DNA of 37,197 bases, taken from positions 1-37,197 of the forward strand of contig DASUXA010000002.1 of assembly GCA_036378155.1 (NCBI GenBank). The letters are read 5' to 3'. This document shows positions 8,449 through 16,371 of this stretch, in pieces. This DNA comes from DASUXA01 sp036378155. GTDB taxonomy: Bacteria; Actinomycetota; Actinomycetes; Mycobacteriales; Micromonosporaceae. A program made the position numbers and the translations under genes. The first letter of the stretch is position 1, and every line of letters begins with the position of its first letter. The notes under the pieces were generated by a model, which did not search any database, was not told where the DNA came from, and worked only from the letters and a program-made list of their open reading frames with translations.

Positions 8449-8706
8449 TCACCTGCTCGGCGTCGGCGTCGGCCGCGACGTACAGCCGCTCGACACGTGT
8501 CCCGAGTGGTAGCCGCGCCGGAACAGCGACCGACCGCCGCCCCGCGACGAGCCGTGCGACGACCCGTGGGACGACCCGTGTCCACCCGCGTGTCCGCCGC
8601 CTCTGGTCAGTACCGCCGCGTCGCACGAGGTCGCCGGGGTGCACCCGACGAGCGCGGAACCGGCGAGCAGCGCGGCGACCGCGACACCCAAGGTACGGCG
8701 GATCAT
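8449..8706 (-). CDS. Small secreted lipoprotein, Gly/His/Ser-rich
   Basis: An 85-residue product with a lipoprotein signal: charged start MIRRTL, hydrophobic core GVAVAALLAGSALVG and lipobox LVGC with Cys22. The mature part is low complexity, including GGHAGGHGSSHGSSHGSSRG with His spaced every 3 to 5 residues, and may bind metal or simply be a spacer. The start at 8706 is chosen because AAGGG lies 6 bases upstream; an ATG two codons earlier would have no spacing to it. It is divergent from the exporter gene. No known family was recognised. The signal sequence is the main evidence that it is real. Confidence 0.6.
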   Translation of the reverse strand: MIRRTLGVAVAALLAGSALVGCTPATSCDAAVLTRGGGHAGGHGSSHGSSHGSSRGGGRSLFRRGYHSGHVSSGCTSRPTPTPSR

Positions 8707-8788
8707 GGACATCCCTTCGATCGGATCGACCTGACAGGTGGTCCAGGGTGCCCGGACGGGTGTGAAGCGGGTGCGAAGTCCGGAACGC

Positions 8789-8804
8789 TTCGGCGGGCGC
8801 CGAA
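8789..8804. promoter_or_regulatory. Inverted repeat before the exporter gene
   Basis: TTCGGC-GGGC-GCCGAA at 8789-8804 is a perfect 6-bp-arm inverted repeat, 25 bases before the exporter start in the 123-base divergent gap. It may be an operator for a TetR- or MarR-type regulator; no such gene is adjacent. Confidence 0.3.
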
Positions 8805-8829
8805 ACGTCCGACCGGGACACTAGGGCTC

Positions 8830-10281
8830 ATGGCTGGTACGTCCGCGACCCGCGCGCCGGGTACCCGCTCGGCATCCTGGTGGCCGCTGCTCGCCGTCTG
8901 CGTCGGGTACTTCATGGTCATCCTGGACGCGACCGCGGTGAACGTCGCACTCCCCAGCCTCGGGCGCGACCTAGGCACCGGGATCACCGGGCTGCAGTGG
9001 GTGGTCGACGGGTACACGCTGGTGTTCGCCGGGCTCCTGCTGTCCACCGGGGCGATCGGCGACCGGCGCGGTCCGAATCGGGTGTACCAGGCGGGTCTGC
9101 TGGTGTTCACCGCGGCGTCCGTCGGGTGCGGGTTGGCACCCGGTACCGGCTGGCTGGTCGCCGCCCGGCTGGCGCAGGGTCTCGGCGCGGCGCTGCTGGT
9201 GCCCGCCTCGCTCGCGCTGTTGCAGGTCGCCTACTCCGAGCCGACCGTTCGCGCCCGCGCCTTCGGGATCTGGGGCGGTGTCGGCGGGGTGGGCGCCGCC
9301 GCGGGACCGCTGATCGGCGGCGCCCTGATCGGGGCGTTCGGCTGGCGGTCGGTGTTCTTCGTGAACCTGCCCGTCGGGCTCGCCGGTGTGGCGCTCGCCG
9401 CGCGCCATGTCCCGGCACCCGCCGGGCGACCGCGCCGGTTGGACCCGGCGGCGCAGGCCCTGGGCATACTCGCGCTCGCGGCACTGACCGGGGCGCTGAT
9501 CGAGGCGGGCAGCGTCGGCTGGTCGGCGCCGCTCGTCCTGGTCGGCTTCGGCACTGCCGTCGCCGCCGCGATCGCGTTCGTCGCGGTCGAGCACCGCGCC
9601 GAGCAGCCGATGCTGCCGCCGGCGTTGTTCCGCAGCCCGACGTTCTCCGGGGCGAACCTGGTCGGAGTGCTGATCAACCTCGGCTTCTACGGGCAACTGT
9701 TCGTCGCGAGCATCTACTTCCAGCGGGTACGCGGCGACTCGGCGCTCACCACGGGGCTGCTCCTGCTGCCCGAACTGGCGATGGCGGTCGTCGCGTCCAC
9801 CGCGTCCGGCTGGGTGATGGCTCGTACCGGACCCCGCCGACCGATGCTGACCGGTCTGGCTCTCGGCGGCGCCGGGCTGCTCGGGTGGCTGGTCGCCGGT
9901 CCGCACACCCCGTATCCGGCGCTGATCGTCCCGCTGGTCGCCACCGGGTTCGGAATGGCGTTCACGATGCCCGCCGCGACCGCCGCCGTGATGGGCGCCG
10001 CCGCAGCCGAGTTCGCCGGTACCGTGTCCGGGGTGATCAACGCGGCGCGTCAAGTCGGCGGCGTGATCGGCGTCGCGCTGCTCGGTACGCTGATCGCCGA
10101 CCAGGCGACGTTCGTCGCCGGGATGCATGCCGGGCTGATCGTCGCGAGCCTCGCCTTCTTCGTCGGCTGTGCGGTCACCTACCGGATGGTGGTCAGCGGG
10201 GCACCGGCGCGGACCGCCGCACCGGCGTCGCCACCGCCGGTCACCGACGGGACGTGCCGGGAGACGGCGCAGGAGCAGTGA
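8830..10281 (+). CDS. MFS transporter, DHA2 (EmrB/QacA) drug:proton antiporter type
   Basis: Inner-membrane exporter of 483 residues with about 14 hydrophobic segments, as in the DHA2 family. Motif D1 appears as MVILDATAVNVALP with Asp33 in helix 1, and motif A as GAIGDRRGPNRV (74-85) between helices 2 and 3. Motif C-like GGVGGVGAAAGPLIGG is in helix 5. Such proteins export drugs or a cell's own secondary metabolites using the proton gradient. The ATG at 8830 is chosen because it directly precedes helix 1; the open frame upstream is not protein-like. The ribosome binding site is weak (AGGG, 3 bases). Position beside methyltransferases and a LuxR regulator suggests export of a locus product, but this is inference. 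Confidence 0.88.
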   Translation: MAGTSATRAPGTRSASWWPLLAVCVGYFMVILDATAVNVALPSLGRDLGTGITGLQWVVDGYTLVFAGLLLSTGAIGDRRGPNRVYQAGLLVFTAASVGCGLAPGTGWLVAARLAQGLGAALLVPASLALLQVAYSEPTVRARAFGIWGGVGGVGAAAGPLIGGALIGAFGWRSVFFVNLPVGLAGVALAARHVPAPAGRPRRLDPAAQALGILALAALTGALIEAGSVGWSAPLVLVGFGTAVAAAIAFVAVEHRAEQPMLPPALFRSPTFSGANLVGVLINLGFYGQLFVASIYFQRVRGDSALTTGLLLLPELAMAVVASTASGWVMARTGPRRPMLTGLALGGAGLLGWLVAGPHTPYPALIVPLVATGFGMAFTMPAATAAVMGAAAAEFAGTVSGVINAARQVGGVIGVALLGTLIADQATFVAGMHAGLIVASLAFFVGCAVTYRMVVSGAPARTAAPASPPPVTDGTCRETAQEQ

Positions 10282-10330
10282 CGCCGCCCGCCGGACGGCG
10301 CGGGAGCAGTGACGCCGCCCGCCGGACGGC
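10272..10330. repeat. 31-bp tandem duplication across the 3' end of the exporter gene
   Basis: A 28-base block beginning GGAGCAGTGACGCCG and ending CCGGACGGC is at 10272-10299 and, identical, at 10303-10330. The first copy includes the exporter stop codon, the second ends where the convergent LuxR gene stops. It fills the whole 49-base gap. GCCG/CGGC ends may form a weak hairpin in each copy. A recent slippage duplication is the simplest reading. Confidence 0.7.
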
Positions 10331-11461
10331 TCAGACCGGCTGGGTCAGTTTCGCCGTCCAGCCGGGCGGCGCGTCGTCGAGGTCGTCCCAGCGCGGAAGG
10401 TAGTGCTCCAGGAAGATCTGCCCGACGAGTTCGCTGCGCGACCGGACCCCGGTCTTGGCGAAGATCGACTTGAGGTGGTCCTGGGCGGTGTACGGGGAAA
10501 CGCCGAGCGCGGCTGCCATCTGCCGGGTGGACCGTCCCTCCATGCACAGCCGTACCACCTGGCACTCGCGCTCGGTGAGCCCGTACGCGAGCGCGACCAG
10601 GGGCGCGACCTCGCTGCCGACCGCGGGCTGGATGATCACGGCGGTGCGACCGTCGCCGCCGACCAGCGGCGTGCCGTACAGCAGCAGCCAGGACCCGGAC
10701 CGGGTCTGCACGCGCGAACGCGCGCCGAGCCCGAGCGGGTCGCAGCCGGTGCCCTGCGCGCGTACCCGCGCCGCGACCGATTGGACGACCGGGGATTCGC
10801 CGGGACTCGTGCGCGGTGGCTCCTCGATGATCTCGGCGATCAGATGCTCCGCCGCCGGGGACATGAACTCCGGGCGCCCGTACTGGTCGAACACGACCAC
10901 ACCGGGGCCGTCCGGGACGACCGGCAGCTCCGCGGACACGGCGCGTTTGACCAGCGCTCCCCGTAGCCCGGCGGCGAGCGGCTCGGACAGCGAGGCGAGG
11001 AATCGGACGTCGTCCTCAGTGAACCAGGGGCGGTCCGCGTCGCGCAGGAATCCGGCGGCTCCCCAGTAGTTGCCGTCCGCGAGGAACGATCCGCGCAGCT
11101 CGTCGCCGATGCCGTACGCCTCCTGCGACCGGTGGCGTGCGCTGCGCGACAGGTCGCCGTGCGTGGCGAGGCTCGTCGCCCCGGCGCGGCGTCCGCTGCG
11201 GGCGAGGAACCACCACTTGTTGACGTCCTCCACGACGTACTCGTGCTCCGCCAACCACAACCCGGAGCACCCGACGCCCCAGTTGACGCTGCCGGTCAGC
11301 AGTACCGTGCCCGGGTCGACGGTGTGCCAGCAGCACCGGTCGAACGGCACGGCGGCGGCGACGACCTCGGTGGTTTCGCGGGCGAAGCTCACCCAGTCGA
11401 GTCCCGACCGAGCCAGCCGGTCGACCTTGTCACGCGCCTGATCGGCGCGATCCCTCCGCAC
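10331..11461 (-). CDS. LuxR-family transcriptional regulator with N-terminal GAF-like sensor
   Basis: DNA-binding regulator of 376 residues. The C-terminal LuxR/GerE helix-turn-helix spans about 293-350 (YGLTERECQVVRLCMEGRST, then RQMAAALGVSPYTAQDHLKS), with Glu and Val at family positions. The N-terminal half resembles GAF-type sensors (FDRCCWHTVDPGTVLLTGSV, DADRPWFTEDDVRFLASLSE). Residues 200-285 look PAS-like (GVVVFDQYGRPEFMSPAAEHL). There is no receiver domain, so it is likely ligand-responsive, not phosphorylated. The start is GTG at 11461, with only a weak ribosome binding site. It is divergent from an O-methyltransferase gene, with 146 bases between that hold an inverted repeat, suggesting local control. 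Confidence 0.87.
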   Translation of the reverse strand: MRRDRADQARDKVDRLARSGLDWVSFARETTEVVAAAVPFDRCCWHTVDPGTVLLTGSVNWGVGCSGLWLAEHEYVVEDVNKWWFLARSGRRAGATSLATHGDLSRSARHRSQEAYGIGDELRGSFLADGNYWGAAGFLRDADRPWFTEDDVRFLASLSEPLAAGLRGALVKRAVSAELPVVPDGPGVVVFDQYGRPEFMSPAAEHLIAEIIEEPPRTSPGESPVVQSVAARVRAQGTGCDPLGLGARSRVQTRSGSWLLLYGTPLVGGDGRTAVIIQPAVGSEVAPLVALAYGLTERECQVVRLCMEGRSTRQMAAALGVSPYTAQDHLKSIFAKTGVRSRSELVGQIFLEHYLPRWDDLDDAPPGWTAKLTQPV

Positions 11462-11498
11462 GCCGCCATGCTAAGTCCGAAAAGCCGGGAAGGTCACT

Positions 11499-11512
11499 CC
11501 CAGTTTTCTGGG
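11499..11512. promoter_or_regulatory. Inverted repeat between LuxR regulator and methyltransferase genes
   Basis: CCCAG-TTTT-CTGGG at 11499-11512 has perfect 5-bp arms and lies 38 bases from the LuxR gene start. It is a candidate operator for that regulator. A second palindrome, CGGGTACCCG, follows at 11526-11535. Both are in a 146-base divergent gap. Confidence 0.4.
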
Positions 11513-11607
11513 GGCGCGAACCGGCGGGTACCCGCGCATCTGGGATGGTCCCGCCGAGCCCGCGCCGCGCACGCTCGCAAGCGAGACCCGCGGAAGGGAG
11601 AAGTCCG

Positions 11608-12630
11608 ATGACCGTCACCGACGTCACAGACCACGCGCGACCCGACACCACGACACCCAGCCCGGAGCCGATCCTCCGCCTCGCGACCGGGTTCATGGCG
11701 GCGAAGCACCTGTTCGCCGCCAGTGAACTCGGCATCTTCGAGGCGCTCGCGGACTCGCCGGGCAATGTCGACGCGCTCGCCGCTCGCACCGGGCTGACCC
11801 GCCGCGCGGCGCGCATCAGCGTCGACGCGATGGTGGCGCTGGGCCTGGTCGAGCGCGACGGCGACCGGTACCGCAACACACCGACCGCCGACCGGTTCCT
11901 CACCGGGCACACCCCGGGCGACCTTCGCCCCCTGCTGCGGTTCTGGGACCGGATCAGCTACCGCACCTGGGAGCACCTCGCCAAGGCGCTGGCCAGCGGC
12001 CCGCCCCGTGAAATATTCAACCTCGACGATACCGAGCAGCGGATCGCGTCGGCGGGGATCGAGGCGGTCCTCGTCGGACCGGCGCACGCCCTACCCGACG
12101 CGGTCGACTTCGCGGCGCACCGGCGACTGCTCGACATCGGCGGTGGTACCGGCTCGTGGACCATCGCCGTCGCCCAGCGGTACCCCGAACTGCGCGCCAC
12201 CGTCCTCGACCTGCCCGTCGTCGCCGAGATCGCGCGTACCCGCGTCGGCGACGCCGGGCTCGCCGACCGGGTGTCCGTCGTCGCGTCCGACGCGATCACC
12301 GACGACCTTCCCGACGGTCACGACGTGTTCCTCATCGCGAACCTCGTCCACTACTGGTCGCCCGCGACGAACACCGACCTGCTCCGCCGGGTACGGCGGG
12401 TCGCGCCGCCCGGCGCCCGGCTGCTGCTCGCCGACTTCTGGACCGACCCGACCCACACCGACCCGGTGATCGCCGCACTGATGGCGGGCGAGTTCGCGGT
12501 GCACCTGCGGGACGGCGACGTGTACAGCGTCGACGAGGTCCGCGGCTGGCTGCCCGAGGCGGGCTGGCGCTTCGTCGACCACGTCCCGCTCGCCGGACCG
12601 CAGAGCCTCATCGTCGCCGACGCGGCGTGA
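11608..12630 (+). CDS. SAM-dependent O-methyltransferase (acetylserotonin/caffeate OMT-like)
   Basis: Transfers a methyl group from S-adenosylmethionine to a small molecule, probably a hydroxyl. The 340 residues have an N-terminal winged-helix dimerisation domain (about 20-100, with LFAASELGIFEALADS and GLTRRAARISVDAMVALGLV) and a C-terminal Rossmann domain with motif I LLDIGGGTG at 174-182. The catalytic-loop region reads NLVHYWSP, keeping the His that acts as base in this family. ATG at 11608 has GGAAGGGAG upstream. It is divergent from the LuxR gene and ends at a shared bidirectional hairpin. The substrate is unknown; an aromatic natural product is usual for this architecture. Confidence 0.88.
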   Translation: MTVTDVTDHARPDTTTPSPEPILRLATGFMAAKHLFAASELGIFEALADSPGNVDALAARTGLTRRAARISVDAMVALGLVERDGDRYRNTPTADRFLTGHTPGDLRPLLRFWDRISYRTWEHLAKALASGPPREIFNLDDTEQRIASAGIEAVLVGPAHALPDAVDFAAHRRLLDIGGGTGSWTIAVAQRYPELRATVLDLPVVAEIARTRVGDAGLADRVSVVASDAITDDLPDGHDVFLIANLVHYWSPATNTDLLRRVRRVAPPGARLLLADFWTDPTHTDPVIAALMAGEFAVHLRDGDVYSVDEVRGWLPEAGWRFVDHVPLAGPQSLIVADAA

Positions 12631-12638
12631 CGCGCCAA

Positions 12639-12680
12639 CTGGCGGCGCGGCGGGTCGCGACCGACGTGCCGCGCCGCCAG
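12639..12680. terminator. Bidirectional terminator hairpin
   Basis: CTGGCGGCGCGGC (12639-12651) pairs perfectly with GCCGCGCCGCCAG (12668-12680) over a 16-base loop. It lies 8 bases after the methyltransferase stop and 7 bases beyond the stop of the convergent 2TM gene, so it can end both transcripts. Confidence 0.8.
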
Positions 12681-12687
12681 GGGGCAG

Positions 12688-12993
12688 TCAACTCCGCAGA
12701 CGGTCGATCTCCCGCTGGATCTGCTCCTCGGTGAACTGGTCGCGGCGGAACACGTCCCACGCGTTGAGCGCGAGGCCGATGCCCCAGCCGACGATCGGGA
12801 AGATCGGCCAGAAGAACACGTGTACGTCGATCATCGCCCAGAGCACCACGAAAAACCCGTTGACCAGGGCGTACACGAGTAGGTGCCCGTAGAAGTCGCG
12901 GCGCTTCTTGAGCTGCTTGAGCGCCTGTTCCCGTACGACCGTCTCGCGCGCGGCAGCATCCCGCGCGGCTTGGTCGGTGTCGTTGATCGCCAT
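12688..12993 (-). CDS. 2TM-domain membrane protein
   Basis: A 101-residue protein of the 2TM-domain type. An amphipathic, charged N-terminus (QALKQLKKRRDFYGH) leads into two helices at about 37-57 (HLLVYALVNGFFVVLWAMI) and 62-84 (FFWPIFPIVGWGIGLALNAW), followed by a charged tail with RRDQFTEEQIQREIDRL. Proteins of this type are common in actinobacteria, alone or fused to sensor kinases, and have no assigned function. The start at 12993 (MAINDTDQAA) has GAGGGGGC upstream; an earlier in-frame Met would add residues unlike the family. It shares a terminator with the convergent methyltransferase and is divergent from the MBL-fold gene (188 bases, nothing further seen). Confidence 0.85.
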   Translation of the reverse strand: MAINDTDQAARDAAARETVVREQALKQLKKRRDFYGHLLVYALVNGFFVVLWAMIDVHVFFWPIFPIVGWGIGLALNAWDVFRRDQFTEEQIQREIDRLRS

Positions 12994-13181
12994 CGCGATC
13001 GCCCCCTCACCCGGCCAACGTACGGTCGCGGTCCACGCGGACCGCAGTGCCGATGGTCCCCACGCGGCAGGCACTCGTACCGGTCGTCCGCGTCGAGATC
13101 ATCACCGCCGTTCCAGCGCGGACACGCGTGGTCGCGAGGCAGAGTGAGGAGGTTCCCGCCCGACAACCGTGGGGAGTCGCG

Positions 13182-14177
13182 ATGCCGTGGAACTCGTGGG
13201 CTCGCGCCGGCATGGCAGCCGGTACCGCGAGCGCGATCGCCGGGCTCGCGGCGCGGTACGCCGCCGGAGTCGCCCGTGCCGACCGCTCCTGGCCGGCGGA
13301 AGTGGGGCGCATGCTCAGCGGTCTCGGCGAGGTGGACGAGGTGTCGATCCTGCCCGTGGTGGAACGGATCACCGACGGCGACGGGCTGCGCGGCGAGCCC
13401 GGCGTGTCGTACCTGATCCGCGCGGGTAGCACCCGCCTGCTGTTCGACTCCGGGCTGTCCGGGTGGCGGGTCCGATCGGCGCTCGCCGTCAACGCCGAAC
13501 AGTTGGGTGTCGACCTCGGCGACCTGGACGCCGTGGTGATCTCGCATCTGCACGTCGACCACGTCGGCGGAGTACGCGCCGTGCGCGAGCGGACGTTCAC
13601 GTTCGCCAGGGAGCCGCTCGAGCCGCGAGGGGTACCGGCGTACGTACCGACCGAGATGAGTCACGCCCGCGCGGACGTGGTACCGACGACCCGCCCCCGC
13701 GTCGTCGCGCCCGGCATCGCGGTCATGCCACCGCTGCCCCGGATGCTGTTCTGGCTCGGGTACGTCGCCGAACAGGCGCTCGTCGTCAACGTGCGCGGGT
13801 TCGGACTGGTGCTGGTCAGCGGGTGCGGACACCCACCGATCGAGGGCATGCTGGGCGTCGCCGAGCAGGTCCTCGACGTACCGATCCGGGCGGTCGTCGG
13901 CGGGCTGCATCTGCCGGTACACGCGCTCGGCACCCCGCTGATGGTGCAGGCGGTCCTCGGCAACCCCCACCCCGGATGGCAGCCCATCGGCGAAGGCGAC
14001 GTGCGGCACGTCCTCGACGAGATCGAGGCGCGCGGACCGCGCGTGGTCGCGCTGTCCGGGCACGACAGCACGCCGTGGACCTTCAACGCGTTCGCGGAGC
14101 GGTTCGGCGACCGGTACCGCACACTGCGGGTCGGCGAGGAGTTGACGATCAGCGCCCGGCAGATCGCCGCGCTTTGA
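13182..14177 (+). CDS. Metallo-beta-lactamase-fold hydrolase, dihydropterin-synthase-like subgroup
   Basis: A 331-residue metal-dependent hydrolase. The metal motif HLHVDH is at 122-127 in VVISHLHVDHVGG, preceded by LLFDSGLSG. A later ligand region SGCGHPPIEGM and a C-terminal LSGHDSTPW fit the subgroup typified by DHPPP-synthase-like MBL proteins (GCxHxG type). The N-terminus (MPWNSWARAGMAAGTASAIAGLAARYAAG) has a short hydrophobic stretch and may anchor the protein, but no clear cleavage site is seen. ATG at 13182 follows GTGGGGAG. It converges on the methyltransferase operon with 17 bases between. The substrate is unknown; a lactone, phosphoester or quorum signal would all be possible. Confidence 0.85.
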   Translation: MPWNSWARAGMAAGTASAIAGLAARYAAGVARADRSWPAEVGRMLSGLGEVDEVSILPVVERITDGDGLRGEPGVSYLIRAGSTRLLFDSGLSGWRVRSALAVNAEQLGVDLGDLDAVVISHLHVDHVGGVRAVRERTFTFAREPLEPRGVPAYVPTEMSHARADVVPTTRPRVVAPGIAVMPPLPRMLFWLGYVAEQALVVNVRGFGLVLVSGCGHPPIEGMLGVAEQVLDVPIRAVVGGLHLPVHALGTPLMVQAVLGNPHPGWQPIGEGDVRHVLDEIEARGPRVVALSGHDSTPWTFNAFAERFGDRYRTLRVGEELTISARQIAAL

Positions 14178-14194
14178 CAGCTACGACACCACCG

Positions 14195-15241
14195 TCAGGG
14201 CTTACGCGCGGCGACCAGCTCGAACGGACCGGGCAGCAGCTCGACGTCGACGAACCCGGTCTGCTTGAGCATCCGCTCGTAGTCGTCGACCGGTCGCAGT
14301 CGGCTCACGCAACTGTCGACGCCCATCAGGAAGTACGTCCAGAAGAACTGGTTCGCCAGACGCTCGCGATCGCGGAACTCCTCGCAGATCAGCACCCGAC
14401 CGCCGGGCGGCAGCGCCCGGTACGCCGAGCGCAGCAGGTCGCGGGCGGTACCGGTCGGCCAGTCGTGCAGCACGCGGACGAAGCTCAGCGTGGTGTACCC
14501 GGTGGGCAGCGGCTCGACCAGGAAGTCGCCGGCGACGAAGCCGAGCCGGTCGCCGCAGCCGTACCGCTCCCGCGTGGCGGCGACCAGGTCGCGCACCGCC
14601 GGCAGGTTGTACACGTCGATGCGCAGACCGGGATGACGGTCGAGCAGGTGCGCGGCGAGGGTGCCGTCGCCGCCGCCGACATCGAGCACCCGACCCTCCT
14701 GGTGGGCCCACAGCCGCTCCGCGTGGCGCCGGAACGTCTCGACGATCGGGACGAGTCCCGCCGCCATGCTCCGCTCGAATGCCGCCACCTGCTCGTCGTC
14801 CCCCGGCGGCCAGGCGAAATCCTCGGCGGGCACGGCGAGGTCGCCGCGCAGCACCTCGATCAGCCGACCGTGCACCGTCCGCCACGCGTACCGGTCGCGA
14901 TCCCGTTCCAACGACGCCGGTCCGACCACCGCCTCCGCCGCGTCGCGCAGACCCGGCACCGCCCGGTACACCGCGTCCAGGATCTCGTCCGACTCCTCGT
15001 GCCGGTCCACCAGACCGAGGCTCTCCAGGCAGTCGAGCAGTTTGTACAGCCGCCCCGGCACCAGACCGAACCGGACGCTCAACTCGCGCAGCGTCACCGG
15101 ACCGGGTTCGAGCGCGTCGAGCAGCCCGAGGATCCACGCGGTCTCCACCACGTCGATCGCCTTCGACCCGTTGGCGAGCAGGCTCAGCAACGCCCGAGGC
15201 GAGAATCCGAGAGCGCGCCGACGGTCGCGGTCCCCGCTCAC
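14195..15241 (-). CDS. SAM-dependent methyltransferase, third gene of the TDO-like operon
   Basis: A 348-residue methyltransferase of the same two-domain type as the gene at 11608. The N-terminal winged-helix part spans about 20-85 (VVETAWILGLLDALEPGPV, VPGRLYKLLDCLESLGLVDR). Motif I VLDVGGGDG is at 185-193, and RVLHDWPTGTARDLL at 256-270 carries the catalytic His of O-methyltransferases. Some members methylate carbon or nitrogen, so the target atom is open. The GTG start overlaps the stop of the PLP-enzyme gene as GTGA, which implies translational coupling and a shared pathway. The natural candidate substrate is a kynurenine- or anthranilate-like product of the two upstream enzymes; this is inference. 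Confidence 0.87.
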   Translation of the reverse strand: MSGDRDRRRALGFSPRALLSLLANGSKAIDVVETAWILGLLDALEPGPVTLRELSVRFGLVPGRLYKLLDCLESLGLVDRHEESDEILDAVYRAVPGLRDAAEAVVGPASLERDRDRYAWRTVHGRLIEVLRGDLAVPAEDFAWPPGDDEQVAAFERSMAAGLVPIVETFRRHAERLWAHQEGRVLDVGGGDGTLAAHLLDRHPGLRIDVYNLPAVRDLVAATRERYGCGDRLGFVAGDFLVEPLPTGYTTLSFVRVLHDWPTGTARDLLRSAYRALPPGGRVLICEEFRDRERLANQFFWTYFLMGVDSCVSRLRPVDDYERMLKQTGFVDVELLPGPFELVAARKP

Positions 15242-16371
15242 CGCAGCGCCTTCCGTTCCTCGTCGACGGCGTCCATGAACGCGTCGACCTCGTCGAGGGT
15301 GTTGTAGATGTGCGGGGCGACCCGCAGCGATCCGCGCCAACTGCAGATCATCCGGCGCAGGGCGAGCCGGCTCTTCACGATGTCGCTGCCGGGGAAGCTC
15401 AGGCAGACGACCCCGCCGCGACGCGCCGGCGGCGCGGCGCCGAGCACCTCGATCCCGGCTGCCTCGGCGCGCCGCATGATCCGCTCGGTACAGCGCAGCG
15501 AATGCGCGCGGATCGCGTCGATGCCGACCTCGGCGAGCAGGTCCAGACCGACCCGCGAGATCAAGGCGGTCAGCGGGAACGGGGTACCGCTGGCGAACCG
15601 CCGGGCGTCCGGCGCCCAGTCGAGTTGCGGCCCGAACGTCATCGGGTCGAGCCCGGCGAGCCAACCGGTCGCCGCCGGTCGCAGGCTGGGCAGCAGGTCG
15701 GGGCGGATGTACGCGAACGCGGTGCCCACCCCGCACAGCCACTTGTGCGCCCCGGCGAGCAGGAAGTCCACGCCGAGCGCGGTGACGTCCACCGGTACCA
15801 CGCCGACCGTCTGGAACGCGTCGACCACGACCAGCGCGCCGACCTCGTGCGCCCGGGTCACCACCGGGGACAGGTCGAGTACCGCGCCGGTGGCGTAGCC
15901 GGCGTGCGACACGCACACCAGCAGGGTGCGTTCGTCGATGCGGTCGAGCAGCGCCTGCTCGTCGAAGGCGGGTCCGCCGGAGCCGACCACGTCCAGCTCG
16001 GCGCCGTAGCGCTGGAAGGCGCGCCAGATGAACGGTACCGAGGGGAACTCCAGGTCGGTGGTGACCACGGTGCGACGTCCGGTCGAGTAGTCGAAACAGG
16101 AGGCGATGCGTCCGAGCAGGGTACTGACGTTCGCCTCGGTGACCACGGTGCCCGGCGGCGCGCCGATGAAGGCGGCGACCGCGTCGGTGTACGACCGCAG
16201 CAGCGGTAGCCACTCGGTCTCCCAGACGTCGTCGCGCCATCGGCACAGCGTCCGCCAGTACTGGCGCAGCACGCCCTCGACCCCGGCGGGCACCGCCCCG
16301 GTCGAGTTGGAGTTCAGGTACAGGCAGTCGCGAACCAGCGGGAACTGCTCGCGCAGCGACGCGCCGGTCAC
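15238..16371 (-). CDS. Class V aminotransferase-fold PLP enzyme, kynureninase-like by context
   Basis: A 377-residue PLP enzyme of fold type I. The Schiff-base lysine is Lys210 in AGAHKWLCG, and Asp184 in VVVDAFQTVG contacts the pyridine nitrogen. The N-terminus CLYLNSNSTGAVP resembles the cofactor loop of kynureninase, and the C-terminal LRVAPHIYNTLDEVDAFM matches the usual end of the family. AHKWLCG is closer to cysteine-desulfurase and isopenicillin-epimerase relatives than to the GCTYKYLNGGPG of classical kynureninases. The kynureninase assignment therefore rests on the operon: it overlaps the TDO-like gene and the methyltransferase gene, each by GTGA. Expected reaction if so: kynurenine to anthranilate and alanine. 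Racemase, lyase or aminotransferase activity is also possible. Confidence 0.75.
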   Translation of the reverse strand: MTGASLREQFPLVRDCLYLNSNSTGAVPAGVEGVLRQYWRTLCRWRDDVWETEWLPLLRSYTDAVAAFIGAPPGTVVTEANVSTLLGRIASCFDYSTGRRTVVTTDLEFPSVPFIWRAFQRYGAELDVVGSGGPAFDEQALLDRIDERTLLVCVSHAGYATGAVLDLSPVVTRAHEVGALVVVDAFQTVGVVPVDVTALGVDFLLAGAHKWLCGVGTAFAYIRPDLLPSLRPAATGWLAGLDPMTFGPQLDWAPDARRFASGTPFPLTALISRVGLDLLAEVGIDAIRAHSLRCTERIMRRAEAAGIEVLGAAPPARRGGVVCLSFPGSDIVKSRLALRRMICSWRGSLRVAPHIYNTLDEVDAFMDAVDEERKALR

